Below, piece by piece: positions 45,221 to 58,221 of a stretch of DNA of 64,000 bases. Position 1 is the stretch's first letter. Each line of letters starts with the position of its first letter. This stretch comes from Centrapalus pauciflorus (taxonomy: Eukaryota; Streptophyta; Magnoliopsida; Asterales; Asteraceae). Position numbers and translations under genes: made by a program. Below the pieces are notes generated by a model. It was not told the origin of the DNA. It was given only the letters and a program-made list of their open reading frames with translations, and ran no database searches. Where the stretch lies: the NCBI GenBank assembly GCA_020465985.1, contig JAANYP010004377.1, forward strand, positions 19,274-83,273, in the 5' to 3' direction.

Positions 45221-46210
45221 CTACGTAGATTGCATGACATTCTACGTAGATTGCATGACATTCTACGTAAATTGTACATTAAATATGTTCGTCGATACGC
45301 TACATAGAATATGACAGATCCATTTTCCGTGTTTTATAATGAAGATTATTTGTAAGATATTAGATTTATAATGAATGTTATAGTTATTAGATGTTTTACA
45401 TGATAATCTACATATAATATAATACAAGACTACTTGTAAAAAATCACACATAATCTATGTAGAATGTTATGTTTCTTATATATTTCATATATTTTTATGT
45501 TTCTTATAAATTTTTATATCTTTTTATGTAGATTAACATTATTATTCAATGTGTTTTTGGTATATTTAATCATGTAATCTACGTAGAATATATGATACTT
45601 GACATTTTACACGACATTCTACGTAGATTGCATGTCATTATACGTAGATTGCATGTCATTCTACGTAGATTGCATGTCATTCTACGTAGATTGAATGTTA
45701 TTCTACGTCGAATGCATGACATTCTACGTAGATTGTACATAGAATATGTTCGTCGATACTCTACATTTTATATGACAAATTCATTTTCCATGTTTTATAA
45801 TTAAGATTATTTGTAAGATATTAGATTTATAATGAATGTAACAGTTATTAGATTTTTTACAAGATAATCTATGTTGATTACATGACAATCTACGTAGATT
45901 ACATGATAATCTACATATAATATAATACAATATTACTTGTAAAATATCACACATAATCTATATAGAATGTTATGTTTTTTATATATTTTATACATTTTTA
46001 TGTTTTTCTTATACATTTCTATATCTTTTTATGTAGATTAACATTACTATTCAATGTGTTTTTGGTATATTTTATTATGTAATCTACGTAGAATATATGA
46101 TACTTGATATTCTACACGACATTCTACGTAGATTGCATGTCATTCTACGTAGATTGCACGCCATTCTACGTAAATTGCATGACATTCTACGTAGATTGTA
46201 CATAGAATAT
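45218..46210. repeat. Compound satellite: duplicated about 490-bp unit with nested 21-bp TACGTA repeats
   Basis: A 21-base unit with core TCTACGTAGATTGCATG occurs in tandem groups at 45219-45275, 45617-45735 and 46115-46200. Between the groups, a segment starting AATATGTTCGT and running through CATTTTCC(G/A)TGTTTTATAA, TGTAAGATATTAGATTTATA and TCAATGTGTTTTTGGTATAT is present twice (45285-45600 and 45745-46110). So 21-bp repeats sit inside a larger tandem duplication. Confidence 0.85.
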
Positions 46211-46614
46211 GTTCGTTAACATATTCAATATAGAAAAAAATATTCTATATAAACATTTTATATAGACATATAATATTACTATATAAAATACGTTATTTTG
46301 TTAGCAATTAAATAATTTTCTATATAGAAAAAATATTTTTTTTATAAAAAACGTTTTTAGACTGTAAAAATCAATTATAATGAAAGAAAAATAAAATGGA
46401 AATTAAAAAAAGTAAGAAAGAGAAAGAGAAAAAACAGATTTTTTTTTCTTCCAAAAATATCATTTTCACACATTTTCAAGATTCTCCACTATAAAAGTTC
46501 TAAACAATTACAAAATTGTCATCCAATATATCAATCATTGATTCTATTAATCCAAAGGCCATAAAAGGTTCTTAAGTTCTCACAATATTTATGGTTCTTA
46601 ATAGAACCCTTCCC

Positions 46615-46618
<4 letters not shown>
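46211..46618. other. Noncoding DNA right of the satellite
   Basis: AT-rich; ends with GTTCTTAATAGAACCCTTCCC before a (TA)n array, possibly the end of a transposon that includes the satellite. No gene. Confidence 0.4.

Positions 46619-46700
<82 letters not shown>
46619..46700. repeat. (TA)n array
   Basis: Pure TA run of about 80 bases, left of MITE M3. Confidence 0.95.
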
Positions 46701-46704
<4 letters not shown>

Positions 46705-47065
46705 ATGGGATCCATTGTGAACAAGTTATTCGTTGTGAACAAATAAAAAAAAATACATATAATCATTCATATATATCAACAAGTGTTTGTAATATGATTC
46801 ATATGATTCAAAAGGTTCATAGAAGTGTCTATTTAAGATTCAGAACATTCAAAAGGTTCATAGTACGTAGTTTTTATAACAAAATGCACAAGATGCATAA
46901 GATTCAACAAGATTCATGAGATTCGACAAATTAATTGGATTCAATAAAATCCATAGGATCCAATAAGATTAATGAGTTAATAGAATAGTATTTTCAACAA
47001 GATTCATAAGATTCAAAAGCTATTTTATGGTTGTTCACAATGTTCACAACGAATAAAGTGTGTTA

Positions 47066-47069
<4 letters not shown>
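46701..47069. mobile_element. MITE family M3
   Basis: Near its left end TTATTCGTTGTGAACAA, near its right end TTGTTCACAATGTTCACAAC followed by GAATAA: inverted ends of about 30 bases. The interior has a dozen or so ATTCA(A/T)(A/C)A(A)G-type words (AAGATTCA..). (TA)n on both sides. Confidence 0.65.

Positions 47070-47158
<89 letters not shown>
47070..47158. repeat. (TA)n array, left flank of element D
   Basis: TA run that stops exactly at the TGTTATATTAC start of the 5' LTR of D. Confidence 0.95.
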
Positions 47159-47162
<4 letters not shown>

Positions 47163-47348
47163 ATATTACAACAAAATTGTGGTTGATGTGACACAATATT
47201 GTGGATGATGGATTTCTTCTTCTCTTTTACCAATTTAACAAGTAATACCAAACAGTTTTTTTATTAAATACAGAATAATATATATTTGTGTATAAATAGA
47301 TTCACTTTCATAATATATGTAGCTTAAGGTTATAATTCTATTATAACA
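47159..47348 (+). repeat. 5' LTR of element D
   Basis: Its right part (CTTTCATAATATATGTAGCTTAAG... TAACA) matches the end of the 3' LTR at 53795-53835; the left parts have diverged in length (190 versus 226 bases). Confidence 0.75.
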
Positions 47349-47363
47349 CGTTATCAGCACGAA
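47349..47363 (+). other. Primer-binding site of element D (tRNA-Ile anticodon arm type)
   Basis: CGTTATCAGCACGAA directly follows the 5' LTR. It does not begin TGG, so it cannot pair with a tRNA 3' CCA end. From memory of plant tRNA-Ile(AAU), it is complementary to the anticodon arm, the one difference being C opposite the wobble A, which is inosine in the mature tRNA. A half-tRNA primer as in Drosophila copia is inferred. Confidence 0.6.
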
Positions 47364-48217
47364 AAGCTCTGCAATTAAATCAAGAATCAAACGAGGTATG
47401 GTTACTAAAATTATAAAATATAATCAAAAGATAATTATTATTATAATCGACACGATGAAAAAAAATCTTATAGACAATTATGGACTACTGACATTTATTG
47501 ATTGTTACTAACATTTTAATTATGTTTACTATTCTCGTACTTATACTAACATTTAATTAATGTTACCAACATTCTAACAATTTACTTATATCTACTAACA
47601 TTTATTTATGTATACTAACTTTTATTTATGCAATCTAACATTCTAACATTTATTTATGCTTACTAACATTAATTCTGTTACTAACATTTATTTATACGTT
47701 GGTTTATTGATGTGTACTAACATCTATTTATGTTTATTAATTTTTTTTTCTGATTCATATTTTATAAATTGTTTTATGCCACAAACAATATTAATAATTT
47801 ATACTCTAATAATTATTTTACACTAAATTTGTCTTTTAATCATTTTATTTTATAATTTTTCTTTACAACAGCTACATAACCGTTGCAACGGTAAAAACTC
47901 CGACCGTTTCGATGGCTTGGTTTTTCCCTATAAATACCACAACACTAAACCTCATTATTTCACAAAATTGTTCTTCTTGTTTGAACTTTTTTTTTTCTTA
48001 ACTGATTGAAGAATGAAGATGCCTCTCTCGTTTTTAATTTCCTTATTGTAATACTCTCAATACTTTTATAGTCTTTGCTACAACTTTCATTCGATGAGAT
48101 GTACCCTTTTAAATTATGTTTTCATTTACGATTCTTCCATTGTTTTGTGTTGCGATATTGATTAAAATAAATTAATGCTAATTTATGTTGTTAAATCTTT
48201 TTGTTGATAGTTATAAA
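47364..48217 (+). other. Leader of element D, no gene
   Basis: Contains many ACTAACATTTATTTATG-like words at 47480-47740 (about ten), a loose tandem repeat in the 5' leader. Confidence 0.5.
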
Positions 48218-50369
48218 ATGACAAACCTTGTAAAGCTTGAATTTGTTGCACTAGACGTTAACGGGAAGAACTACATGTCATGGACAATTGATGTAAAAAT
48301 GCATCTTGGATCCATGGGAATCTTGGAAACTATAAGTGAGAACAATAATTGTTCCTCACAAGAAAATGCAAAATCAAATGTGTTTCTAAGTAAGCTTATT
48401 GACGATATGCTAAAATTTGAATATTTGAACACAAATGATCCAAGCATTCTATGGAAAGGTTTGATCATTAAAGGAAAGTTTTACTTCCAGCTGCCAGAGA
48501 TGAGTGGAGAAATTTGAGGTTCCAAGACTTTAAAAAGGTTAATGAGTATACCTCAGCTTTGTTCAGGATATGTTCACAATTAAGATTTTGTGGACAAATT
48601 GTTACTGATGCAGACATGTTGGAGAAAACTTCTCCACGTTTCATGCGTCAAACATTACTCTGCAACAACAATATCGCATGCAGGAATTTACAAGATATTC
48701 TGAACTCAATTCAGTCCTCCTTGTTGTTGAACAAAATAATGAGCTTTTGATGAAAAATCATCAGTCTCGTCCTACAGGATCATTAGCGTTTCCTGAAGTA
48801 AATGCTATGGATAAAAATGATCCTAAAGATAATACACGTGGACAAGGACGAGGGCGAGGATTTGGCCGTGGTCGTGGCTATAATAAAAACCATAATTATA
48901 GGAATAATCATGGCTATGGTTACAACTATAAATATGGAAAAAGTCATTCTCGGGGCCGTGGACGTGGACGTGGACATGGTTATAACAATGCTCCGTGAGA
49001 TAATAAATCTCAATCACATGGAAAATCCAAGAACAATGAAGTAAGTATTAATACTTCTCAGAGTCCTGAAGATCTTTGCTTCAGATGCGGAATGATAGGC
49101 CACTGGTCAAGAACTTGTCGAACAGCACCACATCTCTGTCAGCTGTATTGATCGGGTTATAAATAACCATGTTTATTAAGCGTAAAAGAGTTAGTTTTAA
49201 ATGAAAATGTGTCGTAGAATGTGCTACTATTGATTAATTTCATTGCTTGTGTAGGTGACCAATTTAAGTCTAAGTTTGGCAAAAATTGAGAAAAATCGGA
49301 GAACTTTTTAGAGAGCCAAGCGCAGGGGGGCGCAACCCTGCTCCCCAACCGAGTGCCCAAGCGCAGAGGGGGGCGCAGCCCTGCTCCCCAACCGAGTGCT
49401 CAACAGAATGATTTTTCCCATCGAAAAACCCAAGCGTAGACCGGGGCGCAGGGGGGGGGGGGGGAGCGCAGGCTGCGCCAACCCGAAAAAAGAGTTTCTA
49501 AGCAGTTTTAGGGTTTCCAACACTTTTCTATAAATACCAAGTCATGGAAGACAAAAGGAGATCGTTTTTTGGGAGAGAAAAGCTTTGAAAGAGGCCCCGT
49601 TAACACAAGTTCGAAGAGCACACGAGTCAAGCTACGACATTTGCTATGAAGATGGATACACAACTCTGGAGTATTACACCAACGATGTCCGGCTAATCTC
49701 GCAATAATCATTCTCGGAGGAAGCACAACGCTAAGTGTTTAATTTTATGAACGATTTTCTTATGTTTGCATGGTTTTATTATTTATGATTTGATTGTGAA
49801 CGAATGATTGTTATTTGTTTGGTTGCGTTTCGCAAGATAGTTCGTTGATATTTTATTATTCGTGCCGAGTTATTTATTTAATTAAGACGAGTAATCAAAC
49901 GTGTCACACGCTATGCCCAAGATCACGTAACGATTCTAATAATAATTATAACATGGATTATGTCTATGTAATCTTCACATCATTTATAAATTAAATACAA
50001 AGCTAAGTGTGGTATCCCGGAATGGTTATCTTCGTATTATATTTAATGAAACAACTCAATTAAGTTTTCTTTTTACAAATCTCGTAAGTAGTTACTTTTA
50101 TAAATCAAGTAATCATCTTTTTCAACCAATTAATCTTCCCAAACTATTTTACAAATGTTGGTCGCTCGAATACGTGCATTCAATCTCTCGCTCTCTGTGG
50201 ATACGATCCCTACTTACCCTAGCTTCTAAGGTATTTAGTGGTTATTTTTGACGGTTAACGACACTCGCATCATGTATCAATATTCTCTTAAAAGAATATA
50301 GAAAGAAGTAAATTTTAATGATCTCCCTAATGATTTGGTACCTAAACTAAATGTTTTAGATTTCTTTTG
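48218..50369 (+). pseudogene. gag: gag of element D, frameshifted and split by a solo LTR
   Basis: It starts MTNLVKLEFVALDVNGKNYM at 48218. The frame is broken near 48515 and 48720. It then has an RGRG-rich stretch (48838-48990) and a zinc knuckle CFRCGMIGHWSRTC at about 49079-49120. After CQLY the solo LTR (49149-50272) intervenes; the reading resumes QYSLKR at 50278 and soon stops. It resembles the UBN2-type gag of plant copia elements. Not functional. Confidence 0.75.
49149..50272. mobile_element. Solo LTR, Ty3/gypsy type, inside the gag of element D
   Basis: It starts TGATCGGGTT and ends CTCGCATCA, flanked by TGTAT on both sides (49144-49148 and 50273-50277). The end region contains GTGGATACGATCCCTACTTA, a sequence typical of Athila/Tat-type gypsy LTRs. 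Bases 49315-49480 are GC-rich with a G13 run (about 49450). No internal region. Confidence 0.85.
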
Positions 50370-50547
50370 ATGATATAGATATATAATAGTGTGACTATGT
50401 TTACATTTTTCTAGTTATGTTTTATTTCTTCTTATCATGTAATGCATTTCCTAATCTTGTAATAATATAACATATTTCTACTTAACAATTTTTATCTTAC
50501 ATAATCATTAATTTATTATTTTTCTTATTTATTTTTAGAAGTTTAAA

Positions 50548-53450
50548 ATGAATTTCATCGAAGAACTGCATGAAGCAAACTTTGGAGATATTCTGTATAC
50601 TAGACAGTGGTGCCATACACACAATTCTTAAAACGACGAAATATTTTATAGAATTAAAGCCAACTAGAGCAACCATACATACCATTTCAGCTCCTGCAGA
50701 TCTAATTGAAGGAACTGGAAAGACTCATTTTATATTACCAAGGGTACAATGTTTTTTAATAGATAATGCTCTATTTTCACCAAAGTTTAAAACAAATTTG
50801 TTGAGTTTCAATGACATATATCGTAACGGATACAATACTCAGACTATGACAATAGAGAATAAAAAATTTATGCATATAACTGATAAAAACCATGTACTGG
50901 GAAAACTACTAACACTCAATTCTGGTTTACATTATACTTATATAAGTATGGTTGAATCCAACATGGTAGTAAAAGAAAAATATTGTGATCCTGGAATATT
51001 GAGCTTATGGCATGATAAATTAGGTCATCCAGGAACAACCATGATGCAAAGGATAATTGCAAGTACCAATGGACATCCATTGAAAGGCCAGAAGATTCCT
51101 CAAAAATGTAAATTGGCACCATGTACATCTTGTTCTCTTGGAAAACTCATTGTGAAACATTCACCAACTAAAATTGAAAAGGAAAATCCTATGTTTCTTG
51201 AAAGAATTCAAGGCGATATATGTGGACCAATTAATCCACCATGTAGACCTTTCAGATACTTTATGGTCTTAATAGATGCATCAAGCTGATGGTCTCATGT
51301 TTGTTTATTATCAACTCGCAATATGGCATTTGCAAAATTTCTGGCTCAGATCATTAAATTAAGGGCACATTTTCCTGATTATACCATTAAAAGGGTGAGA
51401 CTTGATAATGCTGGTGAATTTACATCTCAAGCATTTAATGACTATTGCATGTCTGTTGGAATTAGTGTTGTACATCCAGTTGCTCATGTTCATACACAAA
51501 ATGGTTTAGCTGAATCATTGATTAAATGTCTTCAACTAATAGCTAGACCATTAATAATGAAAACATAACTCCATATCTCTGTTTGGGGACATGCAATTTT
51601 ACATGCTACATCACTGATTCGTCTAAGACCAATTGCATATCATAAATTTTCTATTGCCCCTGTCTCTGTTTGGGGACATGCAAACTCCCTATCTCTGTTT
51701 GGGGACATGCAAACATTTCCCATCTTCGAATTGTTGGGTGCGCAGTATATGTTCCTATTGCCCCACCACAACGTACAAAAATGGGTCCTCAAAGAAGATT
51801 GGGTATATATGTTGGGTATGAAATACCTTCCATTATAAGATATCTTGAACCACTAACAGGTGATGTTTTCACAGCGCATTTTGCTGATTGCCACTTTAAT
51901 GAGACAATATTCCCAGCATTAGGGGGAGAAAAGAAAACAAAGAAAATGATGTTTCATGGCATGAACCATCATTGATTCATCTTGATCCTCGGACAAAACA
52001 ATGTAAACTAGAAGTTCAGAAAATAATGCATTTGCAAGAAATTGCAAATCAACTGCCTGATGCATTTACTGATTCTAAAAAAGTGACTAAATCATATGTG
52101 CCAGCAGCTAATGCATCTGCTCGAATTGAAATTTCAAGCGAGAAGATTGATGACAAAGTCACTCAAGAATCAAAGGCACGCCTGAAGCGTGGAAGACCGT
52201 TTGGTTCTAAGGATAAGAATCCTAGAAAAAGAAAGAGCTCTGAAAATACATGATAATGAGAAAGGTGTTCCTGGAGAAACACAAAATAATAAGATCTCCA
52301 AAGAAGGAGAAATTGATGATACTAATACAGAGATTGCAATCAATTATGTCCATACAAATATTATATGGAATAAATCTGAAATGACAGATATTGATGACAG
52401 GTTTTCTTTTGTTGTTGCATATGATATTATTAATGGAAGTGATGATCCAGAACCAAAGTCTGTTATTGAATGTCAAAAAAGACATGATTGTGATAAATGG
52501 AGAGAAGCTATGCAAACTGAATTAGATTCTTTAAACAAACGAAAGGTTTTTGGATCCGTTATCCTCACACCTGAAGCTGTGAAACCTGTAGGATACAAAT
52601 GGGTATTTATACGAAAGAGAAATGAGAAAAATGAGATTACAAGATACAAAGCTAGACTTGTGGCTCAAGGTTTATCTCAACGACCTGGAATTGATTATGA
52701 TCAAACGTAATATCCTGTTATTGATGCAATAACGTTTAGATATTTAATCAGTCTTGCGGTTTCTAAATATTTAGAAATGCGTCTAATGGATGTTGTTACA
52801 GCTTATTTATATGGATCACTAGATAGTGATATTTATATGAAAATCCCTGAAGGATTTAAAATGCCTGAATGTATTCAATCAAATTACAAAGATCTTCATA
52901 TGGGTTGAAACAATCTGGACGCATGTGGTATAAGCGTTTGAGTGATTATTTGATATGTAAATGATATACAAATAATCAAATTTGTCCATGCGTGTTTATA
53001 AAGAAGACAAAGGTTGGATATGTTATTATACTATGTTGATGATCTAAATATCATTGGCACAATAAATGAGATAAATGAAGTCATTGTGCTACTAAAAAAG
53101 GATTTTAAATGAAAGACCTTGGTAAAACCAGATATTGTCTTGGTTTACAAATAGAGCACATTTATAATGGCATACTTGTGCATCAATCAAATTATATGGA
53201 GAGGGTCTTAAAACGTTTCAATATGGATAAAGTGAAACCTTTAAGCACACCAATGGTAGTTAGATCACTTAATATTGATAAAGACTCATTTCGTCCTCAA
53301 GAAGAAGATGAAGATTTACTCGGTCCGGAAGTGCCATATCTCAGTGCAATCCAGCAATAACTCGGCTGATCTTTTCACGAAGGCTCTTCCCAAAGCGATT
53401 TTTAGAAAACATGTTCACAACATTGGAATGCGACATGTACAAAACATGTG
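50548..53450 (+). pseudogene. pol: pol of element D, with stops, frameshifts and an RNase H deletion
   Basis: Protease (LDSGAIHT), pre-integrase region (LWHDKLGHPG... CTSC), integrase fragments (GDICGP, RLDNAGEF, QNGLAES), RT start ([19 protein letters not shown]), RT catalytic YVDDLNIIG near 53033 and a C-terminal tail (SADLFTKALP) after 53360. A TGA at 51287-51289, a TAA at 51566-51568 and several further breaks interrupt it. RNase H motifs between LSAI and SADLFTK are absent, an internal deletion near 53350. Confidence 0.8.
51661..51716 (+). repeat. Tandem duplication in D integrase
   Basis: TCTCTGTTTGGGGACATGCA occurs at about 51662 and 51693 and also at 51581, so a short coding segment has been copied next to and away from its original place. 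Confidence 0.7.
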
Positions 53451-53597
53451 ATGACTTTCATATGGCAATATAAGGAGGAGTCAACCAATCGCTGTACTCT
53501 TTTTCCCTTGACTAAAGTTTTTCCCACTGAGTTTTTCTTTAGCAAGGTTTTTAATGCGACAGCAATTTATGGTTGAATTTTTATTTAAAAATTATCA

Positions 53598-53609
53598 TCC
53601 AAGGGGGAG
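53598..53609 (+). other. Polypurine tract of element D
   Basis: TCCAAGGGGGAG directly before the TGTTATAG that opens the 3' LTR. Confidence 0.75.
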
Positions 53610-53934
<325 letters not shown>

Positions 53935-53952
53935 CACACATACATACAATTT

Positions 53953-54387
53953 TCAAATGAAGTTGACCATTGAGAGCTTGCAACATGTCATTATGTGATT
54001 GGTTGATTTTTTTTTTAAATTTGCATCACACTCTTATCTTAGTGTTATCTTTTATTTAACGCCTTTATTTTAATAAATTTTTATTTAGTCCTTTTTAACA
54101 TTTATTATTACAAAAAAAAATTTACACATTTAAAATTATGATTTCAATTATACATATGCTCAGAGTTATCTTTTGAAACTATTTTGTTATGTTTAATTGT
54201 ATGAAAAAAAACTTTATTATTCAAATGCATAATAGAAGATTCTAATAAAATTACTTCACAATTATAATATAACTAATATCTATGTATCTGTATGTGCATA
54301 TATCTATTTTAAATCAAAAGACTTGCAAATTATATGATAATCTAAAACTCTATCTTCCCGCAGCGAAGCGCGGGTGTGACCACCTCC
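53953..54387 (+). mobile_element. Helitron-like element, short relative of 43058-44264
   Basis: TCAAATGAAGTTGACC start, one copy of the segment that is triplicated in 43058-44264, and the 3' motif CCCGCAGCGAAGCGCGGG followed after ten bases by CTCC and then T. About 435 bases; no protein. Confidence 0.6.
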
Positions 54388-54842
54388 TTTAAGAAGAATT
54401 ATCAATTATATACGCAATATTATCAGATTATAATATATAAAAATTACGTATAAAAGCTATAATATCATCAAAACGCTTTTGATTTTTGTGAAAATGACGA
54501 TGGTTTGCAGGCTGATAAGATTTGGTAGACACTACAAGTATTACGGGCATTAGTGGCGACAATAGCTTTTAGCAACGACATGCATGCCCGACTGATATAG
54601 GGATGACAAAAAAAACTGAAGACTGGTTAAAATGTGGTTGGTTTTTCCCGAACCTGATTATTTTAAACGGTTATAAGATTTATGAAACCCGTCCCGATAA
54701 CCCAATTAATCACCCGATTAAAACACGAATAAAATGCTCGTTTACTTTTTACATAATAATAAGTATTTTAATTATATTTTAGATTATATAAGTATGTTTT
54801 TATTATATTTATATCATATAATAATAAGTATTTTTATTTGTT
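54388..54842. other. Noncoding DNA
   Basis: No gene or repeat end recognised. Confidence 0.45.
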
Positions 54843-56186
<1,344 letters not shown>

Positions 56187-56640
56187 TTGAGTAAATTACA
56201 GAAATGGTCCCTCTGGTTTGCATAAAACTTTGGATACGGTCCCTGTGGTTTCAATTTTGCATAAACGGTCCTTATTAGCACTGTTTACTTGCAAAAATGG
56301 TCCCTCTGCCGTTAACTTTAACAATCAAATGGTTAAATATTTTATAATAACATTTTACCCTTTTCTTTGATAACATTTTGGTCCCTCAAGTTTGTAGTTC
56401 ATTTTAGTTTTGGTCCCTCAAGTAAAGTTTTTTATTTAACTCTTTTATTAGTATTATTATTAGGGTAAATTACAATTTTCGTCCATGTGCTTATATAAAA
56501 ATTATGGTTACGGTCCTTTTCATGATAAAATTACAATTATAGTACTTATAGTTAGGATTTAGTTATGGTTTTGGTCCCTTTATCCAAATTTTTTTAAAAT
56601 ATGACAATTTTACCCTTTCACTTATTTCATTTTTAGTCCC
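56187..56640. mobile_element. Degenerate remnants with GTAAATTACA...GGTCCCT motifs
   Basis: Repeated AGTAAATTACAGAAATGGTC, GGTCCCT(C/G)TGGTTTGCA and GGTAAATTACAATTTTCGTC words, similar in type to the ends of the foldback element at 4612. Boundaries cannot be set. Confidence 0.4.
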
Positions 56641-56722
56641 TCATCAAAATATTCATATTTCATTTTCTTAATAATTTATTATTCTTCTTAGTATTTACTT
56701 AATATATTTTTCTTATTATTAT

Positions 56723-57013
56723 TGTTAGAATATATTGTAATTGATGGAAGTCAAAGTGTAGGGTTTGTTTTGTATATAGTTAATAGTTGTGAAAAATATG
56801 TATATATAGAAAGTTTGACTTTCAATTTAGCAGTTCTGACATTCTCACTTTTGGAAGAATAGAATTTCAGAAACGGTTACAGACTTTGTAAGAAGATCTT
56901 CTCATTGTGTAATCGACATTTTGGAATACAATCATTCGGTCAGTTGTGATTTCTATTATTGTTCTTGATATTAAATTGTTACTAATTGATTGATATAGAA
57001 ACTGTAATTCACA
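56723..57013 (+). repeat. 5' LTR of element C
   Basis: TGTTAGAATATATTG to AATTCACA, followed by the primer-binding site. TATATATAGAAAG at about 56811 is a candidate TATA box. The start is inferred from TG..CA rules because the 3' LTR is not in the window. Confidence 0.6.
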
Positions 57014-57015
57014 AT

Positions 57016-57027
57016 TGGTATCAGAGA
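57016..57027 (+). other. Primer-binding site of element C
   Basis: TGGTATCAGAGA, complementary to the 3' end of initiator tRNA-Met (last base mismatched), two bases after the LTR. Confidence 0.8.
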
Positions 57028-57459
57028 CTTAGGGGTGAAATTTTGATTCTGAGATTGAAAGTTTTTATGAAACTGTTACTATTCTTCATTTTTTTCGAAA
57101 AACCCTAAGATCACCAAGGATTTTTAATCTGTTGATCAAATACTATGAAAATTGGATCGAATGTATAGGATCAGTAGTCGATTCAATTGACTATAAACTT
57201 GATTTGATTCACAAAACACAGCAAAAGATCTAGACATTTTTTTAAAATTTTGAAGAACCCGAAGTTGTCTACTGTTCTATTGAAAAAGTCAATTCTAGAT
57301 CTATTTTTGGACAAAAGTGTTTCACAAAAAGTGTTTGTAATCAAAATCCTCACCTTCGATTTCAATTTGAGTGAAAATGGACAAATTTTTCGAATTAAAT
57401 TGAATTTCAAACTTAAATAATCTGAAAAATTAAGAAACTCAAAATACACATATCTTATG

Positions 57460-58030
57460 TGCAATTCGAGTTGAATACTTGTGAAATTCGAGTTGACAAC
57501 TGTATCAATCGAGTTGACAACAGTGTCAATCGAGGTGACAACAATGTCAATCGAGTTAACTTGATTAATCAATCGAGTTGAATCATAGTAAATTCGAGTT
57601 TATTCTTAACTTCATTCGAGTTTTACACAAGAAAATTCGAATTTAATTCGAGTTCATTAAGAATTTGAATTTCATTCAAGTTTTTCACAAGTAAATACGA
57701 GTTTTACAAAAGACCAATTCGAGTTTCACATAAAAGTTAATCGAGTTTCACCCTAAAACTCAAGTTTCTCAACCTAATTCGAGTTTCACTAAGGCTAATT
57801 CGAGTTTCATACAAAACTCATTCGAGTTTCATACAAAACTCATTCGAGTTTCATACAAAACTCATTCGAGATTCATACAAAACTCATTCGAGTTTTACTT
57901 AGCCTGATTCGAGTTTCACCATACATCATTCGAGTTTTACAGAAAGCTCATTCGAGTTTTACAGAAGAGTAATTCGAGTTTTATACAAGCATTATTCGAG
58001 TTTTTGCAATACATCATTCGAATTTTACAA
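57460..58030 (+). repeat. Degenerate ATTCGAGTTT repeats in the leader of element C
   Basis: About 25 ATTCGAG/ATCGAG words. Between 57795 and 57900 they form a regular tandem of 22 bases (CATTCGAGTTTCATACAAAA + CT). They lie between primer-binding site and gag, a region that in retroelements holds packaging and translation signals. Confidence 0.85.
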
Positions 58031-58221
58031 AACATCAAGTCTATTCAGTGTTTGATTCAAGTTGAATATTGCTACTAACAAGTTACTTTGTTGTAGATTA
58101 CAGTTGATCATTTGATACTAATCTTTGTTTCAAAGGTTGATCAACTTTCAACAGTTGTTCAACATTTCAATTTCAATCGAAGTTCATCAGATCTTGGACA
58201 GTTTCCAAAATATCAGTCAAA

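Noticed and set aside
45065..45314. ORFs on both strands with long YIYIYI runs (also near 8441, 47063, 54734)
   Set aside because: They are translations of (TA)n arrays and have no protein character.
57183..57572. Minus-strand ORF with repeated SIDTVVN units
   Set aside because: It is produced by the leader repeats of element C read backward and has no start context or homology.
57460..58030. CRISPR-like regular repeats
   Set aside because: The repeats are degenerate, without unique spacers of constant size, and lie in a plant retroelement leader.
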